Below, in pieces: positions 6,701-14,000 of a stretch of 15,140 bases of DNA (the first letter of the stretch is position 1; the number at the start of each line of letters is the position of its first letter). The position numbers were made by a program, and so were the translations under genes. Source of the DNA: Chrysochromulina tobinii. Its lineage: Eukaryota; Haptophyta; Prymnesiales; Chrysochromulinaceae. The notes under the pieces are model-generated. The model saw only the letters and a list, made by a program, of their open reading frames with translations. It ran no database searches and was not told where the DNA came from. The stretch spans positions 1-15,140 of the forward strand of contig JWZX01002789.1 of assembly GCA_001275005.1 (NCBI GenBank), written 5' to 3'.

Positions 6701-9138
6701 GAGCCACAGTGCCGAGGAGGTTTCCAAAAGGGTCCTCCTCCCGGGCGGTCTCGGCGGAGGGTTCGCCCACATTCTTGGTGTCGGTGCGGCGCTTGAAGGA
6801 CATCTTGACATCTCTGATGACATCTCGCCCTCCGACCGCAGGCCGTGCAGCCGCCGCTAGCCGCGCCTCCATAGCGACTTGCTGCTGCCGAATGGCCGCC
6901 TCGTGCTGCCGCTGCTGCTCTTCCAGCTGCTCGGCCATTGCCTCCTGCGCCCGTGCTAACCGTGCAGCCGCCGATACCTGCGCCCCCATCGCAGCCTGCA
7001 GCTTATCGGCCATTTCCGCCTCGAGCCTTCGCTGCTGCTCACGCAGCTGCTCGGCCAGGACCGCCTCGTGCTCTCGTCGCTGCATGAGCAGCTGCTCAGC
7101 CATTGCCAGCGTGGCACGGTCAGCCGCCGCCAACTGCTCTTCCATGGCAGCCTCTGCTAGCTCCGCCTGCTCACGGGCTTTGGCCGCGCGCGCCTCCGCA
7201 TCCTTCCTCAGCAGCAGCAGACCAACTTTCTCAGCCGCCGCCCGTGCCTCCTCCTCCTCGGCTGCCTGTGCCGCTGCACGAGCGTCCGCCTCTGCCTCGA
7301 TCACGGCGGCCGCCCCCGCTGCCTTCGCCGCTGTTGCCTTCGCCGCTGCTGCCTCTTGCGCTGCTATCTTCTCCGCCGCTGCCTTTGCCCAAGCTGCCCT
7401 CTTCGCCGCTTCTTCCTCCGATGCCGGCGACACTGCTCGCGCCGCCTTGAGGGTCGCAGCAGCTTCATGTTCCTCCATTGCTCTCTTCCCCACCGCTTTC
7501 TTCGCTTCCTCTGCCTCCTCCGCTGCTCCCTTATCAGCTGCTGACTTCACCCATGCTGCCCTCTCCGCCGCTTCTTCTGATGCTTGCAATTCTGCTGCCT
7601 TCTCGGCTGCCTTCTTCGCCACTGTCGCTTCCGCCGCTGCTTTCAATGCCACTACCTTCGACGCGAGTGCCTTCGACGCTTCCGAGTCCGGCTTCACCGC
7701 AGATTTCTTCGCCGCAGCTGCCTCCGCCGCTTTTGCCTCGGCCTCCGCCGTCCCGATGTGACGACGCTCATCGAACGCCTCACGGCCCTGCCTGAGCTTG
7801 GTCACGTACAGAATGATGCTTTTCTCGTCGATCTTGCCGTCCGACACAAAGTCACTCTCGTCGAGCAGCTGCGGAACCCCCATGAGCTTCTCGGCAGCGC
7901 TGAAGGCCCTCGTCAGCCTCTCGGCGGGCGCCAGACGCTGGGACCCCTCGAAGTCGAGGGCCGTTGGCGCCGAGTCATGCACAAGCGCGCAGAAGGCGCG
8001 CCCATCGGAAAAGCCCCTTTGCCAGCCACCATCGAGGACGATGCCGTACGATTTGACCTTTTCTTGGACCCATTCCAGCAACTCGTTGATGCCAGCTTTC
8101 TTGACCTCGAATGCGAGAATGAGCGTCCACGTGAGGCCTAGTACGAGCTTGCGGGAACCGCCGGCGAGGTCCTCGGCGCCGATATTGACGAGCTTGATGG
8201 ACTTGATCTTTAGCTGCTCGAGAAAGAGGTTCAAGTTCTCGAGCCGTTGGAACGTCGTCTTGGGCGCTTTGACGTAGCGGCCGCACGTGGATTCGGAGAG
8301 GATCTCAAGCAACACGATGGGGAGCACCCCGGGCTTGATGTCTTCGCAAAGGTCGGTGATGCTGAGCTGGCGCTCCGACAACCACGAGTTCCACCAGCGA
8401 GTGAAGGTCTGAAGAGCACCGGCGAGATTCGGTCGAGATTCGAAGACGGACTGCTGTGTGAGGATCGGCTCTACAAACAGATCCAGGGACAGCAATGGCA
8501 GCCGACAGCTACTGACAGCAATGGCAGCCGCAGCCGACAGCAATGGCAACCGACGGCAATGGCAGCCGACGGCTTTTCGTGCGAGTCCCTCGGAGGACAG
8601 AGCGGCTCACCTTGAGTTGCTGTGAGTCCAGGTCTTGGCCGAGCGACCGGCGCTTCGGTGTGGCCCACACAGCCTCTCCATCGGTGTCGCCCAGGTCCTG
8701 GGGACTGGCGTCCAGCGCCCGAGACGATTGGGCCACTTCTGGTGCCAAGTTCTTCTTGGAACCTGTGTCTGTGGCTGCCTTGGTATTCTTGAGCTTCTCG
8801 CGCATGGCCTTGTTCTGTGCGGCGATGCGCGCCTCTTCCTCCTCCTTCTTCTTTCTCTTCGCCTCGGCGACCTCAAGCCGCTTCGCCGCTAGGGTCGCCT
8901 CGGCCTCCTCCTCCTTCTCCTTCTCCTTTCTCTTCGCCTCGGCCAGCTCATGCTGCTTCGCCTCGGACGCGGTCTTCGTCTGAGCCGCTGCCTGGGCAAA
9001 CGTGCCGGCATTCATCGTCACGCCGAGCTTGCGCATGGTCTCCTTGATGGACTCTCCTCTCGCCATCGCCCCGTCGAGCACCTTTATAGTCTCATCCAAT
9101 TGCTTGGACTCCTCAGGAAGGACAACGACACGTTTCAT
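3723..9138 (-). CDS. Actinin-type CH-domain/EF-hand scaffold with OmpA-like and PG-binding-like C-terminus
   Basis: Two-exon model: exon 1 9138-8611, intron 8610-8454, exon 2 8453-3723 (TGA), about 1,752 residues. The start is ATG 9138 (G at -3); exon 2 alone has only a TTG start inside the intron. Order by approximate residue: charged helix 1-176; CH1 190-293 and CH2 297-399, matching spectrin/actinin type-1 actin-binding domains (KLVNIGAEDL, DGRAFCALVH, DEKSIILYVTKL); Ala/Glu/Lys/Gln coiled coil 410-712; helical region 730-960; Pro-Val linker 968-990; two canonical EF-hands 1138-1186; 11-mer amphipathic repeats 1200-1314; AEK tract 1315-1345; OmpA-like domain 1392-1514; MPSSEA repeats; ALQxFLN repeats 1658-1752. 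Established: such CH pairs bind F-actin, and EF-hands with this loop bind calcium. Inferred: a calcium-responsive actin scaffold contacting membrane or a cell covering. No frame breaks are seen. Exon 1 could be a separate gene, but the splice junction is good. Confidence 0.8.
3726..4012 (-). other. C-terminal ALQxFLN repeats resembling peptidoglycan-binding modules
   Basis: Three related motifs, TALKRFLNANL, TALQIFLKNNG and MALQAFLNRQL, lie about 40 residues apart. Between them are glycine/aromatic turns followed by an acidic-Thr/Glu step (WNGEAVTALQ, FGVCDKDPTIMALQ). This resembles PG_binding_1 domains, where an ALQ..L helix is followed by DGxFGxxT and another helix. The match is structural in flavour; the ligand in a eukaryote is unknown. 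Confidence 0.5.
4311..4436 (-). repeat. MPSSEA coding repeat (30-bp and 39-bp units)
   Basis: A 30-base block is identical at 4311-4340 and 4386-4415, and its first 15 bases recur at 4422-4436. On the minus strand it encodes LDVKSMPSSEA, giving three MPSSEA copies between the OmpA-like domain and the C-terminal region. A smaller duplication inside 4340-4380 encodes LRHLGLRQL. The near identity indicates recent expansion, with frame kept. Confidence 0.85.
4440..4812 (-). other. OmpA/MotB-like domain
   Basis: The order of elements fits the OmpA-like fold: VVFNGAGEANVPSA (strand with the usual phi-x-F start), an ANMDVIQGIAKILKEYP helix, the VLCEVHGETS strand, the LAHKRAQSCLDALVAAGV helix with the conserved RA pair, then LFVTYKGMGG. 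In bacteria this domain binds peptidoglycan through an Asp in GHTD and an Arg in LSxxRA. Here the Arg is kept, but the GHTD region reads HGET with no Asp at the expected place, so classic diaminopimelate binding is doubtful. The assignment is by eye. Confidence 0.65.
5045..5390 (-). other. Synuclein/LEA-like 11-residue amphipathic repeats
   Basis: Repeating ATVDGxTFVGKKGLEGAKxVG units occur with 22-residue spacing (two 11-mers), together with looser GVKAIGDGAAFIG and SAKAVGTATVN units. Small residues, Val and Lys/Glu are spaced as in 11/3-type amphipathic helices of synuclein, apolipoprotein and LEA proteins. This is resemblance by pattern, not shown homology. A short similar stretch (GAAVGDGMKATGSLVISG) lies before the EF-hands, at about 5680-5735. 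Confidence 0.6.
5424..5570 (-). other. Pair of canonical EF-hand calcium-binding loops
   Basis: Loop 1, DKDKSGKISPEE (5570-5535), and loop 2, DTNNDGEIDLAE (5459-5424), both have acidic or oxygen-donating residues at positions 1, 3 and 5, Gly at 6, Ile at 8 and Glu at 12. The helices between and around them (LEAAFAKV, IDEMMATA, FKIIMRAG) fit the family. Both loops look competent to bind calcium. Confidence 0.95.
6016..6063 (-). repeat. ACCGGC hexamer microsatellite encoding Pro-Val linker
   Basis: Five or six copies of ACCGGC on the plus strand, then two AACGGC copies. On the coding strand they give a run of Pro-Val dipeptides flanked by VEPPTP on both sides. This is probably an extended, rigid linker between the helical middle and the EF-hand half. 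Copy number is likely variable between strains. Confidence 0.85.
7785..8414 (-). other. Tandem CH domains (actin-binding domain)
   Basis: CH1 carries the W-rich start (FTRWWNSWL), the EDIKPGVLPIVLLEIL helix, KLVNIGAEDLAGG and LGLTWTLILAFEV. CH2 carries LLEWVQEKV, WQRGFSDGRAFCALVHD, AFSAAEKLMGVPQLLDESD and DEKSIILYVTKLR. These match actinin/spectrin-type tandem CH modules closely, including the linker after helix G of CH1. Single CH domains would not be expected to bind F-actin strongly; the pair normally does. Confidence 0.93.
8454..8610 (-). other. Spliceosomal intron (157 nt) between exons 1 and 2
   Basis: The donor CTCAAG|GTGAGC is at 8611/8610. The acceptor CACACAG|CAG is at 8454/8453, behind CTGTTTGTAG; the next CAG (exon from 8450) and GTAGAG (exon from 8468) are phase-compatible alternatives. 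Both ends are phase 0, joining DSQQLK to QSVFES just before CH1. Inside lies a minisatellite (8488-8572) of about four copies of a 16-base core, CAGCAATGGCAGCCGA on the plus strand. The intron is open in both exon frames, which hides it from simple ORF reading. Confidence 0.7.
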
Positions 9139-9638
9139 GTCTGGGGCGCCGCGAGTACGCCGCGAGGTTCTCCGTAGCGTGTCTCTGCACCTCTTGCCCC
9201 GCTTCAACTCTCCCAGCTCTCCCCAGGTTTCGAGAACTTCCTGCTTTCAGGCTGACCTCTCTGTTACAAGATTCCCTTGTTGCATGCATGGCCGAAAAGG
9301 TGCCAATCGAGGGGCATAGAGAATCTCGAGCCAAGAGGTTATCTAAGCAGAAGTCTCAAGAAGAACTCTGAAAAGGTGGCGGTGGCGTCGCTGGGCGGTC
9401 CGCCAGACTTACGCTAGACTCTCTTACAAAAACAGCTATAGTTTTCGATGGGCTTTCTCCACCATACACGATCAAATTTAATGCGAACACGGAGTCGAGC
9501 CTATGCATTGGGTACTCCACGGGAGCACTCAGAGAGCAGTTCACAGTACACCAGAGACGGCGGACGCGATGCGTGCTCCAGCACACGAGGATACAGGCAG
9601 AAGGCACGGGGCGTCACCGGACGCTTCTCGAGGACGCT
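9139..9638. other. Region between two minus-strand genes, no convincing gene
   Basis: This contains the presumed 5' UTR and promoter of the actin-binding gene and the 3' end of the next minus-strand gene. A minus-strand frame at 9607-9356 has partly protein-like sequence (NLIVYGGESPSKTIAVFV) but only a GTG start and no clear splice sites, so it is not called. Bases 9390-9490 are less GC-rich than the surroundings. No TATA box, terminator or repeat stands out. Confidence 0.5.
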
Positions 9639-10790
9639 TCATCGCTGCCAGGGCTCCATCCGGAGCAGCACGAGCCCCCAGTGTCGCTCAAGGAGGCACT
9701 CAAGGGCCACCTGCTTTCGCATCTCTCCTGCCGGCTCGATCTCCCCTGCGAGCTCCTCTGCTTTCACGATGAGATCCTCGATGGTGCCTTCCAGCAGTGT
9801 TCCACGACGCAAGGCACTCGCGAGGTCGATCATGTCGGACTCCTCGATCGCGACGGTCTCGAGCAGGGCTCGGAGGGCCACGAGCTGCGACTCCTCGATC
9901 GAAACGTAGCCGTTCGCCCACGTCGATCGCAGGACAAAGCCGCCCTCGCCCTGGGCATCTGAGTGTGAACGAGCATCTGAGTGTGAACGAGCATTGCCGT
10001 TGCCAGAGCTAGGGCGTGAGGTGCCGAGGGTGATGGCGCTACCATGCTGCCGCGTGGCGTCGAAGGCGTCGCTGCCATCTTGCAGGTGGCGCACGTGGCG
10101 CTCGGCGTGTACACGCTGCGGTGACGAGCAAGGCCGCGGCGGCGAGGGGACTGCCTCGTGGGCCACCGGCAATGCGAGCGGCGGTCGAGCGCTAAAGGGG
10201 CGCGAGTTCTCGCGTTGAGCTTGCTTGAGTGCCTCGCACCGCTTCGTCTCGAGCGACTTCTCCTCTGCGACGTGCCAACTGACGTCACTGCCTCGCCGCC
10301 AGTAGTGCCCAAGCTCGAGCTTCAGATCGCGAAGATTCTGTTCCGCGAGCTTTGCCGCGCGAGTTGCCACAGCGCTCGTTACGGCCGCTGCCTCGGCAGC
10401 CAGGATTGTCTCCTCTGCAATCAAGGTGAACCCTTTCACAGACCTTTGCTTGGCAAGCGCATGCTCATGCGCTGCCACGCGCTGGCCTGGAGAGAGAACA
10501 GCATCCTTACATCTCCATGAGGCCGCCGAGGCCTCCTGCTGGCAGGACCGTGATAAGGCCAGGGCTTCCGCCGCAAGCTGAGCGAGCGAGGCTGCCTTTG
10601 ATGCCGCCGCCGCTGCCCGGTTGGCCTTCAGCGCGAGCGATTCAAGAGCAGAGATTGCCTTGGGGTGAAGGCGCGGCGTACCGCTGTCACTCTCACTCGA
10701 TTTGTGGCATCGGCTTCCCTTTGCGGCTTGCTGCGCCCTTGGTGACCATGACGGCACTGTTGAGGACGCTGATCGAGGGCGTAGAGTCAT
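9639..10790 (-). CDS. Ala-rich helical protein of unknown function
   Basis: 383 residues from ATG 10790 to TGA 9641-9639. The open frame continues slightly upstream with non-ATG codons only. The family is not recognised. Residues 1-40 are basic and Ser/Pro-rich. Two Ala-rich helical stretches follow (about 43-90 and 119-165, for example LAEQNLRDLKLELGHYW), likely coiled coil. Residues ~190-275 are polar and low in complexity, with a perfect 18-base duplication encoding SHSDAR. The C-terminus (about 295-375) is a well-patterned helical region (VALRALLETVAIEES, EDLIVKAEELAGEI). No signal peptide, membrane span or catalytic motif is seen. It lies head-to-head with the downstream plus-strand gene, 273 bases apart. 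A structural or cytoskeleton-associated role is possible only by analogy with its neighbour. Confidence 0.6.
   Translation of the reverse strand: MTLRPRSASSTVPSWSPRAQQAAKGSRCHKSSESDSGTPRLHPKAISALESLALKANRAAAAASKAASLAQLAAEALALSRSCQQEASAASWRCKDAVLSPGQRVAAHEHALAKQRSVKGFTLIAEETILAAEAAAVTSAVATRAAKLAEQNLRDLKLELGHYWRRGSDVSWHVAEEKSLETKRCEALKQAQRENSRPFSARPPLALPVAHEAVPSPPRPCSSPQRVHAERHVRHLQDGSDAFDATRQHGSAITLGTSRPSSGNGNARSHSDARSHSDAQGEGGFVLRSTWANGYVSIEESQLVALRALLETVAIEESDMIDLASALRRGTLLEGTIEDLIVKAEELAGEIEPAGEMRKQVALECLLERHWGLVLLRMEPWQR
9955..9990 (-). repeat. Perfect 18-bp tandem duplication
   Basis: GCATCTGAGTGTGAACGA occurs twice in direct succession (9955-9972, 9973-9990). It keeps frame and encodes the duplicated ARSHSD hexapeptide in the polar linker of the Ala-rich protein. 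Recent slippage or duplication. Confidence 0.9.
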
Positions 10791-11063
10791 ACGAGCGGAG
10801 ACAGAGCACTTGAAGAGCTGCGTTTTCAGCACGCACCTTTAGTTCAGCATGCGCAGGTGGCGCATTGCGAAGAACAAGGAACGGATTGGGACCACGGACG
10901 GTTCGACGCAAAAATTCGTCGAATTGGAGATCTGCAGCGAAAATTGCATGCGTGGCGAAGTTCAGATAGGTTGACGAGTCGAGGTCTTAGTTTTCGAGTT
11001 ATGAACATTGGCTGTGAATGAGAGCACCTGTGAGGACCCGCCATCTTCAGAGCGGCGCGAGAG
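10791..11063. promoter_or_regulatory. Divergent intergenic region, presumed bidirectional promoter
   Basis: These 273 bases separate the start codons of the two head-to-head genes. Bases 10905-11000 are clearly richer in A and T than the flanks (AAAAATTCGTCGAATT, AGTTTTCGAGTTATGAAC). AATTCGTCGAATT at 10913-10925 is a short inverted repeat. No canonical TATA box is obvious. The promoter role is inferred from position alone. Confidence 0.45.
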
Positions 11064-14000
11064 ATGAGCGAGCTGGAGCGGGCGCTTGCCCTGCTGACTG
11101 CAATTGATGCAAAGGTCTCGTCCATTGCCGCTGCTCTGCCCGCGGATGACGAACTTAGCTCCCTCCGCCACGGCGGTCCCGCGCGACGCTCTGACGCGGC
11201 GGAATCGGAGGAGGCGGCTGCGGCTGCAGAGCAAGCGAGTGAGGAGGCGGATCTCAAGGCGAGCCTCTCGAAACTGCAGGCGCTCGGCACTCGCATAATG
11301 ACCCGTGGCACAAGTGAGGAGGCGTACCGCGATGACGAGTACGCGGAGGACGGGGATGGTCAGCTTACGGGCTACTTGCGCCAGCTCGAGACGCTACGTG
11401 CGCGGGCATCCAGCGCGTTCATGGCCGACAGGGCGGAGCCAGCCGACGAGGCACCTTCGGAGCTTAGCGCGCTGATGCAACGTCTGTATGCGCTGGACTC
11501 GCGCCTGGAGAAGGTCACGCGCACGACCGCTCCCGCCCTGACGATGGGGGAGGAGTTGGAAGACACCCGCCGCCCAGCTCGAGGTGCTCGGTGCGCGGGC
11601 ATCCAGCGCGCTCGCGGCCGTCAGGGCGGAGCCGCCCGAGGCCCCCTCGGAGCCTGGCGAGAGCATGCGGCAGCTGTGGGCGCTACACTCGCGCCTCGAG
11701 AACAGCACGCGAACGAGCGCTCCCGCCCTGACGATGGGGGAGGACAGCATGGGGGAGGACAAGGGGGGAACGCAGGGAGAAGCGGAGGGGGATCGTGCCC
11801 TCCGAGCATGCTTGGAGCGGCTCTCGGTGCTCGACGAGCGCCTCGGTGCCATCGCCAGCGTGGCCGCGTCACAGATCTCAGTGCCCGGGTCCTCCCTTTC
11901 TCCAGTGGGGAATCTGCCCCCCGAGGACCGACCGTTGCGCTCGAAACCCTCCCCGACCGCCTTGGGCGCCGAGGACGCGAACGTGGACGATGATCTCACC
12001 TACTTTGAGACGGAGGACGAGGCGCACTTGCCTTCTCATACGGAGGCCCACGAGGAGCTCGCTGCCCACGGGACGGCGTCAGAGGCGCGGGCCGCCAAGG
12101 CCAGAGGCGCAATGACCGCCGAGCCCATCGGCCCCGACCTCGGCTCGTACGGCGCCGCCAAGTGGCGCGGCGGCGTCCTCGGCGCCAACGGCCACATCTA
12201 CTTCGTGCCGTGCTGCGCCAATCGCATCCTGCGCCTCGACCCGGCCACTAACGCCGCCGAGCCCGTCGGCCCCGACCTCGGCGCGTACGGCGACGCGTAC
12301 AAGTGGGATGGCGGCGTGCTCGGCGCCAACGGCCACATCTACTTCGTGCCGTGCGACGCCAAGCGCATCCTGCGCTTCGACCCGGCCACTAACGCCGCCG
12401 AGCCCGTCGGCCCCGACCTCGGCGCGTACAACGGCGTCTCCAAGTGGTGCGGCGGCGTGCTCGGCGCCAACGGCCACATCTACTTCGTGCCGTACGACGC
12501 CAACCGCATAGTGCGCGTCGACCCGGCCACCGACGTCGCCGTGCCCGTCGGCCCCGACCTAGGCGCGTACGGCGCCGCCAAGTGGCGCGGCGGCGTGCTC
12601 GGCGCCGACGGCCGCATCTACTTCGTGCCGTGCTGCGCCAAGCGCATCCTGCGCCTCGACCCGGCCACTAACGCCGCCGAGCCCGTCGGCCCCGACCTCG
12701 GCGCGTACGGCGACTACAAGTGGTGCGGCGGTGTGCTCGGCGCTGACGGCCACATCTACTTCGTGCCGTGCTACGCCAAGCGCATCCTGCGCTTCGACCC
12801 GGCCACTAACGCCGCCGAGCCCGTCGGCCCCGACCTCGGCGCGTACGGCGACGCCAAGTGGTCCAGCGGCGTCCTCGGCGCTGACGGCCACATCTACTTC
12901 GTGCCGTACGACGCCAAGCGCATCCTGCGCTTCGACCCGGCCACTAACGCCGCCGAGCCCGTCGGCCCCGACCTCGGCGCGTACAACGGTAGCGGCATGT
13001 TCGGCGCCCACAAGTGGCGCGGCGGCGTCCTCGGCGCGAACGGCCACATCTACTTCGTGCCGAAGAACGCCAACCGCATCCTGCACCTCGCCGTGCCCGA
13101 GGAGCAGGGCCCGCCGTCATCATCGGTCGGCGCGTTGGACTGTTTGTCACATCTCCCAGAGGCCGGGGCTCGAATGTGCCAAGCTAGCGGCGTGGGTGCT
13201 GCCGCCGGCGGCTTCGGGCGCGGGTACGAGCCGATGGCCGCTGTGGCCCTCTCGGCCGCTGCCGGCGTTTCCATTCTCACCGCCGCGCGTGCGCTCGCGT
13301 CGAGCGGAGGTGACCTCGAGGCGGCGATGGCTCGCCTCGCAGCGGGTCCGACTGGCCCTGAGCGGCTGCACGGAGCTCACGGAGTCTCGAGCCCTACCGG
13401 TGATTCCCGGCGCGGCGGACGGCGGCCTCCTACCGGTGATTCCAGGCGCGAGGGTCTCCTGCCGGGCGACGATGAGCTGCTGAACACTGCGGAGGCGATC
13501 GCGCGTAGCGGGCTCGCGGTCGACCAGGAGGCTGGTGCGATGGGCCGACCGCCTAAGCACCCGCGATCAGGCGAGGGCATGCCCCCGTCACCGCCCTCAC
13601 CGACGTCACCGACGTCGCCGACGTCGCCGACGTCGCCGACGTCGCCGACGCAGCCGCCACCCAGCAAGCGCCGGCACACCGGCTGGACTCCCGGACGGAA
13701 TGCGGAGAACCTGCGGCGCTTCATGGCGGCAATGGACGAGGCTGCCGAGAACGGCGTGCCGTCAGATGAGGAGCCCGACCCCGAGGACAGGGGGGTGTCG
13801 CCCGCGCCGGCCGGCTACTCGCTCTACGGGCTGGCGGCCGACGAGTGGGGTGGGCACAACCTGCCGAGCCCCGATGCGGTGGCCGCGGCGCGGGCCGTCG
13901 CCCGCATGCCCTCAGCCGCCGCCGCCTCTGGCGTTGACGACCCCACCACGTGGGCAAGCTTTGGGGGCTTTGGCGCGAAACCGCTCCCGTCGGAGCACGA

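Noticed and set aside
4435-7761. Long plus-strand open frames opposite the CH-domain gene (4435-5898, 6550-7761)
   Set aside because: Ser/Ala/Thr-only compositions are the antisense image of Ala/Glu/Lys coding; the minus strand holds recognisable CH, EF-hand and OmpA-like domains.
9356-9607. Small minus-strand frame between the two minus-strand genes
   Set aside because: No ATG start and no convincing splice sites; only part looks protein-like. Left as unannotated sequence.
12079-13086. Repetitive minus-strand open frames (VGAEHAAAPLG type) opposite the propeller
   Set aside because: They are antisense shadows of the blade repeats; the plus frame encodes a proper propeller consensus.
12121-13092. 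CRISPR-like or satellite interpretation of the 138-141 bp repeats
   Set aside because: Period and frame are those of a protein blade, and there are no spacers.
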